Numbered from the stretch's first letter, positions 45,899 to 55,289 are shown. The stretch is 64,000 nucleotides of DNA from Paraflavisolibacter caeni (GCF_025628885.1 NZ_JAOTIF010000003.1:124001-188000); one strand, 5' to 3'. Notes: generated from the sequence alone by a model not told the origin. A program made the numbers and translations.

Positions 45899-48223
45899 TC
45901 AATAAAAGAGCTTTCCGAAATCATAAGAAACACCAACATTGAAATGCCTGGGTTCAGCAGGGGTGTAACTATAAGATGTTGTACTTCTACTGGCATTGTA
46001 AGCATAATACCGGTCTGTTGCGTTCATCATGTTCACCCAAACCTCAACACCCTTGAATTGGTAACCTGCACGCACATGAAATACATCATAACCCTCGTAC
46101 TTAGTTGTGTTTAAAGGGTCCATAAAGTAATTGCCTATTTTTTGCCATTCAATACCCATACGAAGGCCTTTTACAAAAGCAGGTTTGTACCATACTTCTG
46201 CATTATGCATCCAGCGGGGTGCTCCATTCATTTCATTTCCGTTATAATTATTACCCTTTTCAATGAACTCTGTAAACCGGTGTTCACTATAAGCTCCGCT
46301 GAAACGAATACTTACATTCTTGATAGGCGTTGCATTCATGCCTAATTCAATGCCTTTATGCGAAGTCTTACCAGTATTGCGATTCTCTGTAGAACCATCA
46401 TCAAGGCGAACAGAAATGATCTCATTGGTGCCATTAAGCAGGTATGCGCTGAAATCCGCGCTTAACTTGTTTTTGATCACTTCCATCCATCCTCCAATTT
46501 CATAGTTGTAAAAAGTTGAGGGGTTCAGATTGGGAACTTTTACACCCTTGTACATTTCTGTTACCTGGGGCGGTACAAAGCCCTGGCTGTAGTTAGCATA
46601 AAAGCCTGACCTTTCAGACAAGTTGTAAGTAAAACCAACCTTAGGGCTGAAGGCGCTGAAGTTGTTAACCGTATCAGGCGAACCGCTGAAAGACGATGGC
46701 TTAAGATGATTGTCGAAGTGAAATTGAAAGAGGTCATAGCGAACGGAGGCCACAACTCTTAATTTTTGTACAGGGCTAAACTCAAAATTGACAAAACCCG
46801 CATAGTTGTTAATATTTGTTTTGTAATCAGTCAGCGTGCTGTCCTTTTGTTCATAGCCAGTATACTTGCGGCTAATCGTATCTTTTTTGATACGGATGTA
46901 CTCAGCAAGGTAAGTGGAAGGGCTGAGGTCCGCACTTAAACCTCCAATCAGCACTGCATTCTTCCAGGCCAGGTTCTGACGGTGCTGTGCAATCAATGCA
47001 TAGCTATTGAAACTGCTGTTGTTGATCTCTCCATGCGCAAGATCTTTTTTACCAGTAAATCCAGTGCTTGTCTTGCGGTAATCATCTTTGATACTATAGG
47101 CCGGATTTTGACCGATCGTATTATCACGGTAAATAAGGGAAGCCGATGTTTTGCTATTATTGTTCCATTGATGCGTCAAGGTAGAACGGTAGCGCAGCGC
47201 AGCAACTTTTCGGTATGTAAAAGTTTGCTGGCTTTTGAATGAATGGTTTGCAAACATGGTGCTGTCTATACTTCCAGACATATCGCTGTAGTAATCCATC
47301 CAGGTAAGGCTGTTAGACAAAGTTGTCCGGTCTGTAAAGTGGTAATCGATTTTTGCAGAGACAGTACTTTTGTTAAAGTCACTGAATTCAATAAAGCTAT
47401 TTTGCTTTTTGGCGGTATAGCCGCTTAGAACAAAGCCCCACTTACCGGAAGTAAAACTGGCCTGGCCATCCAATCTTTTATAGCCGAAATTATTGCCTTG
47501 CAGGGAAAGCTTGGCTACAGGGGTGGCCGTTGGCGCCAGCGTGATGAAATTGACCACTCCCCCAATCGCTTCACTGCCATAAAGTGATGAAGAGGGCCCC
47601 TTGATAACTTCAATATTTTTTACGTTCGCCATGTTCATTTCCAGCAGTGCATTGTGATTGAACAAGCCAGTAGTGCGAACGGGTATGCCATCCTCCAGGT
47701 ATAAAAACAAGCTCTTGGTGGTCATTGGCTGGCGTATGCTCATTTGGTGCTGTTCGTTGCCAAGATTGACCATATATACTCCGCTGACCTTGTTTAGTAC
47801 CTGGTCGAATGAAATGGCTTTGGCATCCTGGAGTGTTTTTGCATTGATGCTGGCTATAGCAATCGGCGCTTGTGAACGCTGCATGCTTTCCCGATTGGCC
47901 GATACCACAACTTCCTGCATCAGCGATTGGCTGGGCACCAGGGAAATGACCTGTTCATGAGCCGACAGCTGTACATTTTGGGTTTCATATCCAATAAAGC
48001 TGACCTGTACTTCCGGCTTGTTTTCCGGTGACGTAAAGGAAAATGCGCCACTCTGGTTGGTCGAGCAGCCTGTTTTGCTGTTACTGTAGTTTACAGAGGC
48101 ACCAGCAATGGCTTCCCTGGTTACAGCATCAATTATTTTTCCTTTATAAACATTTTGTGTGAACGAGGTATAGCTAATAAGTATTGTAAAGACAGCAATT
48201 GCCATCCTTTTTATGGTAGACAT
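45899..48223 (-). CDS. TonB-dependent receptor (metal- or siderophore-type)
   Basis: This 774-residue outer membrane receptor starts at the ATG at 48223 (signal peptide STIKRMAIAVFTILISYTSFTQ); a longer frame to 48259 would need TTG. A carboxypeptidase-regulatory-like domain occupies about residues 25-105, followed by a plug with QEVVVSANRESM and IEVIKGPSSSLYGSEAIGGV, then a barrel ending near YDFGKLFY. It resembles vitamin B12, siderophore or copper receptors rather than SusC, being shorter and without a SusD partner. It is followed by the PepSY membrane protein, 31 bp on, supporting a metal-related cargo. Confidence 0.88.
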   Translation of the reverse strand: MSTIKRMAIAVFTILISYTSFTQNVYKGKIIDAVTREAIAGASVNYSNSKTGCSTNQSGAFSFTSPENKPEVQVSFIGYETQNVQLSAHEQVISLVPSQSLMQEVVVSANRESMQRSQAPIAIASINAKTLQDAKAISFDQVLNKVSGVYMVNLGNEQHQMSIRQPMTTKSLFLYLEDGIPVRTTGLFNHNALLEMNMANVKNIEVIKGPSSSLYGSEAIGGVVNFITLAPTATPVAKLSLQGNNFGYKRLDGQASFTSGKWGFVLSGYTAKKQNSFIEFSDFNKSTVSAKIDYHFTDRTTLSNSLTWMDYYSDMSGSIDSTMFANHSFKSQQTFTYRKVAALRYRSTLTHQWNNNSKTSASLIYRDNTIGQNPAYSIKDDYRKTSTGFTGKKDLAHGEINNSSFNSYALIAQHRQNLAWKNAVLIGGLSADLSPSTYLAEYIRIKKDTISRKYTGYEQKDSTLTDYKTNINNYAGFVNFEFSPVQKLRVVASVRYDLFQFHFDNHLKPSSFSGSPDTVNNFSAFSPKVGFTYNLSERSGFYANYSQGFVPPQVTEMYKGVKVPNLNPSTFYNYEIGGWMEVIKNKLSADFSAYLLNGTNEIISVRLDDGSTENRNTGKTSHKGIELGMNATPIKNVSIRFSGAYSEHRFTEFIEKGNNYNGNEMNGAPRWMHNAEVWYKPAFVKGLRMGIEWQKIGNYFMDPLNTTKYEGYDVFHVRAGYQFKGVEVWVNMMNATDRYYAYNASRSTTSYSYTPAEPRHFNVGVSYDFGKLFY

Positions 48224-48360
48224 AAATAAGCAGTTTGAAGAATTGAGAATTGACCTCAAACAGGCATATATTTCCCATTAGGAGTCATTTAATCAATTAT
48301 AAATAAGCAATAATTAATTAGCCTCACTTGAGGCATGAATTGGCATTAGATATTGCACAA

Positions 48361-48738
48361 TTATCCAAGCGGCGGATGAAAAACGGAAGGTATAGGCGCA
48401 GTGTACGCTTTTAAGATATAAAGTGAATTGTGGACAATACTTTCTGTTGAAGGAGCTATTAATTGGATATTGCAAAAATCATCAAAGGGGAGCACTTCTG
48501 GTAAACTGCTCTTAGCCATCCCGTTTTCTGACCCCGAATTGCTGTTTTCAGTATCTTCTGCCATTTTTTTCATTAACTGGCACTTGCCATGGCATTTCAA
48601 TTTTGGCTTCTCTTTATTGACACAAAGATTTTTAGCGATGTATTCCTTATTTACCGCATACTCCGCCAGCAACAGCCATTTGCTGAATACTTGCGTCATT
48701 ACAAGCAGGACTAGTATGGATGCGATAAAAAGTCTCAT
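48361..48738 (-). CDS. Small secreted Cys-containing protein, possibly metal-related
   Basis: This 125-residue protein has an N-terminal hydrophobic segment (RLFIASILVLLVMTQVFSKW) that can act as signal or anchor. The mature part has NLCVNKEKPKLKCHGKCQL, with three Cys and a His in about 15 residues, a plausible metal site, and ends with PSVFHPPLG. Such proteins are common in Bacteroidota beside TonB receptors, and I associate them with copper handling, but that is a recollection rather than a demonstrated function. It heads the minus-strand set with the receptor and the PepSY gene. Confidence 0.72.
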   Translation of the reverse strand: MRLFIASILVLLVMTQVFSKWLLLAEYAVNKEYIAKNLCVNKEKPKLKCHGKCQLMKKMAEDTENSNSGSENGMAKSSLPEVLPFDDFCNIQLIAPSTESIVHNSLYILKAYTAPIPSVFHPPLG

Positions 48739-48797
48739 CTGGGATACAAATGTCTTTTATAATTTAATATGAGACTTGATTATTTTCATAGCCGAAT

Positions 48798-48813
48798 GAT
48801 GATTTAAATCATC
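48798..48813. promoter_or_regulatory. 16-bp palindrome resembling a Crp/Fnr-family operator
   Basis: GATGATTTAAATCATC is a perfect palindrome between the divergent small Cys protein and the heme-copper-oxidase-like gene. The inner ATGATTTAAATCAT matches eight of the ten defined positions of the Fnr box TTGATnnnnATCAA. It lies 53 bp before the plus-strand start. Confidence 0.45.
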
Positions 48814-48840
48814 TTTTTTGCTGAGGCAACAAAAAAGATG
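48810..48840. repeat. Perfect 11-bp inverted repeat in the divergent promoter region
   Basis: CATCTTTTTTG and CAAAAAAGATG flank a 9-nt loop (CTGAGGCAA), ending 25 bp before the next ATG. It overlaps the right end of the neighbouring palindrome by four bases, so the two cannot always form independently. Confidence 0.6.
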
Positions 48841-48865
48841 TTAGGCAGGAATAACTCATTTTTGC

Positions 48866-50152
48866 ATGATGGAAACGAGCGGGGCCTTTCTTTTGGGGCG
48901 TCAAAAAACAACGATATGTACTATTGACCGTTCAGAACGGTTGCAGCAAAGGCTATTATTATTTTCATTTGTCAACTTGTTTTTGACTTCCTGCCTGGGT
49001 ATTTTACTGCGAACATTTCCGTACCTGTCTTTATTTCCCCTCAACTATAAAAATGTCTTACATGGACATTCTCATTTTGCTTTTGGCGGCTGGATAATGC
49101 CAGTATTGCTGGCTTTGGTATTAAAATGTTTCCCGGAATTGCGACAAACTGTTGCTTTCAAACATTGGCGCAACATCGCAGTGTTGATGCTGATCTCTGC
49201 CTATGGAATGCTGATTTCTTTTCCCTTGCAGGGCTATAAGGCAGTTTCTATTTCTTTTTCCACCTTGTCTTTAATATCCGGCTTTTACCTGGCTATGGTG
49301 TCATGGAAAGCCAGCCGGATCCTTTCACCCTCACTTTCTCAAAAGTTTTTGAATGCAGGCCTGTTTTATCATGTGTTGTCTTCTGCGGGACCTTTTGCTA
49401 CAGCTCCTTTGATCATTTTGGGCAAGGCAGGCACTCCTGTATATTATGATGTTATTTACTTTTTCCTTCATTTCCAATACAATGGGTTTTTCACTTTTAC
49501 GGTTCTTGCCCTGATCTATAAAATGCTGGAAAGGCAAAATGTTTCCATTAAAAGCGGTCAAAAGGTCTTTCTGTTACTCCAATTGGCTTGCATACCTGCC
49601 TATTTTTTGTCAGTGCTATGGCATGGACCTTCCCTCATTTTTAATATAATAGGAGGGGTGGCTGCCGGGCTACAGGTGATTGCAATGGTATTCTTGATCA
49701 GGGATGCCCGCTCTTTACAGTGGAAGAACCGTTTCATCAAGTTGCTCTTTACATTAGCAATCAGTGCATTTATATTGAAAAATATTCTTCAGTTTATGGG
49801 GGCTTTCCCATACATCGCCTCTATTAGCTATGGGTACAGGAACTTTGTCATTGCATACCTGCACCTTGTGCTTTTAGGTTTCATCAGTCTTTTTTCTTTC
49901 GCTGCAACATTTCAAAGCTTTGCCATCCGCATCACCAGGACTCTTTGCCTGGCAGTAATTTTATTTTTAGCTGCTTTCTTCACTACTGAATTACTCCTGG
50001 CTTCCTCAGCCTTGTCAGCCCTTTTGAAATATTATTTTTTCGGCATTACGCCATTACTGCTTATATGTAGTTGCCCGTTTCCCCTGGGTATCCTGATCAT
50101 GAATCTGGAGCTCAAAACACAATTGGCCACACCCCAGTCCCATGTAGACTGA
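48866..50152 (+). CDS. Multi-pass membrane protein related to heme-copper oxidase subunit I
   Basis: This 428-residue protein has about twelve hydrophobic segments. The motif VLHGHSHFAFGGWIMPVLLAL at residues 65-85 resembles the conserved His-rich helices of heme-copper oxidase subunit I and related NO-handling proteins, and other His residues occur in later helices (FFLHFQYNGFF, AYLHLVLLGF). It is shorter than true catalytic subunits, and no subunit II or cytochrome c partner follows directly. It may be a heme-binding relative without oxidase activity. The start could be either of two adjacent ATG codons. An Fnr-like palindrome lies upstream. Confidence 0.6.
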   Translation: MMETSGAFLLGRQKTTICTIDRSERLQQRLLLFSFVNLFLTSCLGILLRTFPYLSLFPLNYKNVLHGHSHFAFGGWIMPVLLALVLKCFPELRQTVAFKHWRNIAVLMLISAYGMLISFPLQGYKAVSISFSTLSLISGFYLAMVSWKASRILSPSLSQKFLNAGLFYHVLSSAGPFATAPLIILGKAGTPVYYDVIYFFLHFQYNGFFTFTVLALIYKMLERQNVSIKSGQKVFLLLQLACIPAYFLSVLWHGPSLIFNIIGGVAAGLQVIAMVFLIRDARSLQWKNRFIKLLFTLAISAFILKNILQFMGAFPYIASISYGYRNFVIAYLHLVLLGFISLFSFAATFQSFAIRITRTLCLAVILFLAAFFTTELLLASSALSALLKYYFFGITPLLLICSCPFPLGILIMNLELKTQLATPQSHVD

Positions 50153-50220
50153 TGATATATGTATTTATATCTCAATATCTTAATTTCCTGAATCTCACTT
50201 AGCTTTGGAGCCCATTAAAT

Positions 50221-51507
50221 TTGAAACCAGTGAAAAAGTTATTGATCCTGTTTTTAGGTATTTTGAGCATTATCAATGTTCAAACTGTCTTGGCCAATGA
50301 TAGTACAGTGGTAAAAACTACCCTTCCTGTTGACGACATTAAGCTTCCTCCCGGTTTTAAAGCAACAATTGTTGCCGGAAAGTTGGGCAGGGCGCGACAC
50401 CTGGTGGTAAATACAAACGGAGATATATATGTAAAACTCGAACGTCTTAGGAATGGTAAAGGCATCGTCCGCCTTCGTGATACCAATGGAGATGGAAAGG
50501 CTGATGACTCCATGTATTTTGGTAACTATGTGGGTACAGGTATAACCATCAAGAATGGTTACTTGTACGCATCTTCTAATAGCGAGGTCTTCCGTTATAA
50601 ATTAAATGAGAAGAATGAAGTAGCAAATCCTGATGCTCCGGAAAAAATTATCACCGGTCTTGTAGACCAGCGGACGCATAATTCTAAGTCAATTGTCCTT
50701 GATAATGACGGGAATATTTATGTAAATATCGGAGCCCCAACCAATGCTTGCCAGGTGCAGGACAGGACCAAAGGCTCTCCGGGACAGGAACCCTGCCCAA
50801 TATTGGAGAAAGCTGGAGGTATCTGGCAGTTCAAGGCTGATGGTAAGAACCAATCTTATGGAGAGGGTGTTCGTTTTGCAACTGGCTTACGCAATGTGGT
50901 GGGCCTGGACTGGAACGGGCAAACCAATTCTTTATTTGTGATGCAGCATGGACGCGACCAACTCAGTAACCTGTATCCTGAGATGTTTAACGATCAGCAA
51001 AGCGCAGAACTACCTGCCGAAGAGATGTTTGAATTAAAGAAGGGTGCTGACTGTGGCTGGCCTTATTGCTATTATGATCAGCAGCAAAATAAGAAGGTCC
51101 TTGCGCCTGAATATGGCGGAGATGGTAAACAAGTAGGACGGTGTGAAGGCGTGACTAAGCCAGTGGTTGCATTTCCCGGCCACCTTGCTCCCAATGGATT
51201 GCTGTTTTATACTGGCAGTCTATTCCCCGAAAAATATAAAAACGGGGCTTTCATCGCTTTTCATGGCTCCTGGAACCGCGCACCCTTGCCTCAGAAAGGC
51301 TTTTTCGTAGCCTTCGTCCCCTTTAAGGATGGAAAGCCCAGCGGCGAATGGGAAATCTTTGCCGATAACTTTGCTGGCATGGAAAATATATCTTCACCAG
51401 GCCAGGCTGAATACAGACCCTGTGGATTGTCCCAGGGGCCCGATGGCGCTCTTTATGTTTCTGAAGATGCCAAAGGAACGATTTGGAAAATCACTTATAA
51501 ACCATAA
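50221..51507 (+). CDS. Sorbosone dehydrogenase-like PQQ-type sugar dehydrogenase, secreted
   Basis: This 428-residue exported protein is a predicted six-bladed propeller of the soluble glucose/sorbosone dehydrogenase group. It has a signal peptide (LLILFLGILSIINVQTVLAND) and motifs such as IKLPPGFKATIVAG, RHLVVNTNGDIYV, GLRNVVGLDWNG and FHGSWNR. There is no ATG start: an in-frame TAG at 50200-50202 leaves TTG 50221 or GTG 50230. The gene is followed 21 bp later by a cytochrome c, which would be its natural electron acceptor. Whether the cofactor is PQQ is inferred from the family. Confidence 0.83.
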   Translation: MKPVKKLLILFLGILSIINVQTVLANDSTVVKTTLPVDDIKLPPGFKATIVAGKLGRARHLVVNTNGDIYVKLERLRNGKGIVRLRDTNGDGKADDSMYFGNYVGTGITIKNGYLYASSNSEVFRYKLNEKNEVANPDAPEKIITGLVDQRTHNSKSIVLDNDGNIYVNIGAPTNACQVQDRTKGSPGQEPCPILEKAGGIWQFKADGKNQSYGEGVRFATGLRNVVGLDWNGQTNSLFVMQHGRDQLSNLYPEMFNDQQSAELPAEEMFELKKGADCGWPYCYYDQQQNKKVLAPEYGGDGKQVGRCEGVTKPVVAFPGHLAPNGLLFYTGSLFPEKYKNGAFIAFHGSWNRAPLPQKGFFVAFVPFKDGKPSGEWEIFADNFAGMENISSPGQAEYRPCGLSQGPDGALYVSEDAKGTIWKITYKP

Positions 51508-51528
51508 GCAACAAATAGATTCTTAATC

Positions 51529-51975
51529 ATGAAAAAAAATGTGCTCCCTGTTATAATGTTTTTGTTTTTGGCTCCAGTCATATTGCATGCACAAACCAAA
51601 AAGCCAATTAGCCCTAAACCAAAGGCTGCGCCTGTATCCAAAGCAGTTATGGATCGGGGTAAGGAGGTTTATTTAATGAATTGCCTGGCCTGTCACCAGG
51701 CCGATGGTTCTGGCGTCCCTAATCTGAATCCACACCTTGTGAAAACGAAATGGGTGTTGGGCAGTAAAACCGTATTGGTAGAGCAAATATTGAAAGGCTC
51801 ACAGGGAAAGGTTGAAATTGATGGCGAGACATTCAATAATGCAATGCCTCCGCTACCTCAATTAACCGACCAGCAGATTGCTGATGTGCTTACCTACGTA
51901 CGTAATAGTTTTAGCAATAAAGCCAGCGTCGTATCAGCTGGAGAAGTAAAATCAATAAGGGCAAAGATCAAATAA
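51529..51975 (+). CDS. Class I cytochrome c, exported
   Basis: This 148-residue protein has a signal peptide (NVLPVIMFLFLAPVILHAQ), a Lys/Pro-rich linker and one c-type domain. The heme site is Cys52-Leu-Ala-Cys55-His56 (CLACHQADGSGVPN), and the axial Met is probably in NNAMPPLPQLTDQQIADVL. It follows the sorbosone-dehydrogenase-like gene by 21 bp, and together they may form a short periplasmic electron transfer chain from sugar oxidation. hisB begins 31 bp downstream. Confidence 0.88.
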   Translation: MKKNVLPVIMFLFLAPVILHAQTKKPISPKPKAAPVSKAVMDRGKEVYLMNCLACHQADGSGVPNLNPHLVKTKWVLGSKTVLVEQILKGSQGKVEIDGETFNNAMPPLPQLTDQQIADVLTYVRNSFSNKASVVSAGEVKSIRAKIK

Positions 51976-52006
51976 CTTAAAAGAGGAATAGATTCACCGT
52001 TATATA

Positions 52007-53146
52007 ATGAAAAAAGTATTATTTATAGACCGCGATGGAACGCTGATCAAAGAAGCACCGCCTACCTACCAGATCGACTCCTGGGAAAAACTGGAATTTT
52101 ATCCGTATGCTTTTAAATACATGAGCCTTATTGCCGCTGAATTGGACTACGAATTAGTGATGGTAAGCAATCAGGACGGCTTAGGTACGAATACATTCCC
52201 TGAAGAAGATTTCCTGCCCATACATAAGCACATACTGGCTTCATTCGAAAATGAAGGGGTTCATTTCCAGGCAATTCATATAGATCGTAGTCATCCTTCG
52301 GACAACCTCGATACCCGCAAACCTGGTATAGGTATGTTATTGGAATACCTAAATAGCGACAAATACGATATTAAAAATTCATACGTGATAGGGGACAGGA
52401 TAACAGATGTTCAATTGGCTAAAAACCTGGGCTGCAAGGCTATTTGGTTGAACAGCAATCCCAATCTCGGGGCTTCGGAAGTAAGTCACCAGGCTGAAGA
52501 ATTGCAGCAGGTGGTTGCTTTAGAAACCACAGATTGGAAGGAAATCTATGAGTTTTTGAAATTAGGTGAAAGGGTTGTCAGGCATACCAGGTCAACAAGC
52601 GAAACCCAGATTACAGTTGAAATCAACCTGGATGGTAAAGGAAAGGCAAACATCAAAACCGGACTTGGCTTTTTTGACCATATGCTCGATCAGATTGCCC
52701 GTCACGGTATGATCGACCTGACCGTGGATGTGAAAGGTGATTTGCATATCGATGAACACCATACGGTAGAAGATACCGGCATTACATTGGGCGAAGCTTT
52801 TGCCCAGGCTCTGGGTAGCAAAAGAGGTATTGAGCGTTATGGCTTTGCATTGCCTATGGATGAAGCGGAAGCCAAAGTGTTGATTGATTTTGGCGGTCGC
52901 AACTGGATCGTTTGGAACGCCCATTTTAGCCGCGAGAAAATAGGTGATGTGCCAACAGAAATGTTCTTCCATTTCTTTAAGTCATTCTCTGACGCAGCGA
53001 AATGTAATCTGAATATCGAGTGTAGGGGAGAGAACGAGCACCATAAAATTGAAGCCATTTTCAAAGCCTTTGCTAAAGCCATCAAAATGGCTGTAAAACG
53101 TGATCCTTTCAGCAATCAGTTACCATCTACCAAAGGTCTTTTATAG
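52007..53146 (+). CDS. hisB: Bifunctional histidinol-phosphatase / imidazoleglycerol-phosphate dehydratase
   Basis: This 379-residue protein fuses two histidine biosynthesis activities. Residues 1-165 form a HAD-type phosphatase (nucleophile Asp8 in [12 protein letters not shown], then VSNQDGLG). Residues about 187-379 form the dehydratase ([51 protein letters not shown]). The fusion matches the E. coli-type HisB. It sits after a cytochrome c gene rather than in a his operon; hisH and hisA are 10 kb away on the same strand, beyond the trp operon. Confidence 0.95.
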   Translation: MKKVLFIDRDGTLIKEAPPTYQIDSWEKLEFYPYAFKYMSLIAAELDYELVMVSNQDGLGTNTFPEEDFLPIHKHILASFENEGVHFQAIHIDRSHPSDNLDTRKPGIGMLLEYLNSDKYDIKNSYVIGDRITDVQLAKNLGCKAIWLNSNPNLGASEVSHQAEELQQVVALETTDWKEIYEFLKLGERVVRHTRSTSETQITVEINLDGKGKANIKTGLGFFDHMLDQIARHGMIDLTVDVKGDLHIDEHHTVEDTGITLGEAFAQALGSKRGIERYGFALPMDEAEAKVLIDFGGRNWIVWNAHFSREKIGDVPTEMFFHFFKSFSDAAKCNLNIECRGENEHHKIEAIFKAFAKAIKMAVKRDPFSNQLPSTKGLL

Positions 53147-53185
53147 ATGGAACAACAGACAAGCCATTAATCTATACATACAAGA

Positions 53186-53227
53186 GTTACAAGATGACCG
53201 GTTTATTCCAACCTGTCATCTTGTAAC
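53186..53227 (+). terminator. Hairpin after hisB
   Basis: A perfect 13-bp inverted repeat (GTTACAAGATGAC / GTCATCTTGTAAC) with a 16-nt loop lies 39 bp after the hisB stop. It lacks a T run, so termination is probable only. The rest of the spacer up to 53358 shows nothing else. Confidence 0.5.
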
Positions 53228-53358
53228 CCAAATCCGGACAATAACCCATTTATAATTCCCGCTATCTCATCACCATGTAAAACCTTGTCAGCAGCTTTTT
53301 GTCTGATGGCTTGAATCGGCATGTAGTTGACATTTGATGAATTGGGATATTATGGTGT

Positions 53359-53817
53359 CTATGAGCTTACAATAAATGTAGAACTATTGTTGCTTAACAT
53401 GCGGATTTCTTTCTGTAAGTCTGTAGGGAAACCTTGGACAATCGTGCTGAGTATTCTTATTAATTCTTTCATGCTCGAGGGTTTCGTAATAAAGCATAAT
53501 GCTCCTGACATCATGGTTTCTTCAATGTCTTTAGCCTGTGAAGAAGTTGTATACATAATAACTGGGATTCTGCTTAATTCTGAATCCAGTTTTAGTAATT
53601 TTAGACATTCTTTGCCATCCATACGGGGCATATTCAGATCTAAAAAGATAAGGTCCGGCAAAGAGGAATTTCTTTCCTTTAAAATTTCTATTGTTTCCTG
53701 GCCATCCCTGGCATATTGAAGGCTAATTGAATGATCAACTTCTAATAGGGCATCCTGAAATATTGAAGCATCATCTGCATCATCGTCCGCAAGTAAAAAC
53801 GTGAGTGAATTCCGCAT
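53359..53817 (-). CDS. Single-domain response regulator (CheY/Rcp1-like)
   Basis: This 152-residue receiver-only protein has the acidic cluster LLADDDADDASIF, the phospho-acceptor Asp in LIFLDLNMPRMDGKE (about residue 58), TTSS at the Thr/Ser position and Lys in ITKPSS. It has no output domain and no adjacent kinase. Its layout resembles the receiver at 30118-30570, so both may be phosphate carriers for distant sensors. It is convergent to hisB. Confidence 0.85.
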   Translation of the reverse strand: MRNSLTFLLADDDADDASIFQDALLEVDHSISLQYARDGQETIEILKERNSSLPDLIFLDLNMPRMDGKECLKLLKLDSELSRIPVIMYTTSSQAKDIEETMMSGALCFITKPSSMKELIRILSTIVQGFPTDLQKEIRMLSNNSSTFIVSS

Positions 53818-53932
53818 AGTTTAGTTTGCCTGGGTGTTTATTGTTAAAAAACTAAACTATAGTAAAAATCGCGCCTGCTTTATACATTGAATAAATAATC
53901 ATTGTACTGCCGGGCTTGTTTTGTGATTGGCC

Positions 53933-55192
53933 TCACCTTCTTCTATAGATCCTGCCATCCTTCACCACTAATTTTACCTTTCTGATGTTTTTGATGTCGC
54001 TTAAAGGGTCTCCTTCCACAGCAATTACATCAGCCAGGAGGCCCTTTTTTAGTCTTCCGATTTTATCACCATAACCAAAAACATCCGCATTAACAGAAGT
54101 GGCTGACCGAAGAATATTTAATGGCTTCATTCCATATTCAGCCATCAATTCCATTTCTCTTGCATTTTCACCATGTGCAAATACACCAGCATCTCCTCCC
54201 ATGCAAATGGTTACTCCACTTTGTAATGCTAATTGAAAGCTTTTCTTTTTGGTCGCTACTTTAATTGGCTCCGGGTCTATACCTTTTCGCCAGCCTTTGT
54301 ATATTTCGTAAGCTTCTCCGGCTGCAAGAGTAGGGCAGAGCGCAACTTTCTTTTGTTTCATGAGTTGGTATACATCTGCTGTTCCCCCATCGCCATGCTC
54401 AATTGTCGCAGCTCCTCCCAGAACGGCTCTGCGCATGCCTTCAGGAGTGGTTGCATGTATGACTACCGGCCTCCCTCCGTTATTAGCTATTGCCGCAGCC
54501 GAAGCAATATCATCAACACTAAATGTTGGTAATACAGCACCGTCGATGCCCCAACCAAAATCTCCATAGATCTTAATAATGTCAGCACCTTTGTTAATTT
54601 GAGTTCTCACTTCTTCCATTAAGTCTTCAGTGCCTGCCACTTCTGCCGCACCTTGTGGTAAATCAAGATCCGGATTTACACTTCTGGGTGCATAAGTCCC
54701 CTTTGCTACGATTGCCCTGGTTGCCACGATCATTCTTGGACCGGGAATGACTCCCTTTTCAATAGCTATCTTTAGACCTGCGTCATCATAAAATGCACCT
54801 TCTGTTCCCAAGTCTCGTACAGTAGTAAAACCTGCCAGTAAAGTTGCCCTGGCGTGATTTACTGCCCTGGCTATCCGTTCTGCACGGCTTTCTTTCAATA
54901 CCTGGTCCTCCCACAATGTTTCGTTATACGGATGTAAAAACAAATGTGAGTGACCCTCTATGAGTCCCGGTAACAGTGTACAGCCTTGAAGATAGATGAC
55001 TTCCGCATTGGATGGATAGGACTGGATATTGCCGACATCTTCAATTTTGTTGTTCTTGATAAGCACTGCCCAATTGTTATGCATGCTTTCTCCATCAAAT
55101 ACACGGTCCGCTTTGAGTAAAATAAATTGATCACTCTGTGCAAGACCGGAGATAGATATAATTGTCAGCATAGCCAAAACGAAGACTCTCAT
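53933..55192 (-). CDS. Secreted imidazolonepropionase-like amidohydrolase
   Basis: This 419-residue metal-dependent hydrolase begins at the ATG at 55192, which gives a signal peptide (RVFVLAMLTIISISGLAQ); the longer frame to 55243 would need TTG. The amidohydrolase fold shows LPGLIEGHSHLFLHP (His-x-His metal ligands), GADIIKIYGDFG (possible bridging Lys), VIHATTPEG and ATIEHGDGG (His ligands) and MGGDAGVFAHG (catalytic Asp). This set fits the Xaa-Pro dipeptidase/imidazolonepropionase-like group. Substrate unknown; some relatives cleave prolyl or aryl amide bonds. Confidence 0.86.
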   Translation of the reverse strand: MRVFVLAMLTIISISGLAQSDQFILLKADRVFDGESMHNNWAVLIKNNKIEDVGNIQSYPSNAEVIYLQGCTLLPGLIEGHSHLFLHPYNETLWEDQVLKESRAERIARAVNHARATLLAGFTTVRDLGTEGAFYDDAGLKIAIEKGVIPGPRMIVATRAIVAKGTYAPRSVNPDLDLPQGAAEVAGTEDLMEEVRTQINKGADIIKIYGDFGWGIDGAVLPTFSVDDIASAAAIANNGGRPVVIHATTPEGMRRAVLGGAATIEHGDGGTADVYQLMKQKKVALCPTLAAGEAYEIYKGWRKGIDPEPIKVATKKKSFQLALQSGVTICMGGDAGVFAHGENAREMELMAEYGMKPLNILRSATSVNADVFGYGDKIGRLKKGLLADVIAVEGDPLSDIKNIRKVKLVVKDGRIYRRR

Positions 55193-55260
55193 ATAAACAG
55201 GATTATAAAGCCAAAAGTTAAACCAAATGAAGAATAAGTACAAATGGACAGCCTCTTATC

Positions 55261-55289
55261 AAAGCCGCATTACAAAGGCGGCTTTTTTT
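55261..55289 (+). terminator. Orphan terminator-like hairpin between divergent genes
   Basis: An 8-bp stem (AAAGCCGC / GCGGCTTT) with a 9-nt loop runs into seven T residues on the plus strand. It lies between the amidohydrolase start (minus) and the cytochrome c start (plus), so no annotated gene ends here. It may end a short unannotated transcript or act in the leader of the cytochrome gene. Confidence 0.65.

Noticed and set aside
48361-50152. Complete terminal oxidase locus
   Set aside because: Only one protein resembling subunit I is present; no subunit II, III or assembly genes are adjacent.
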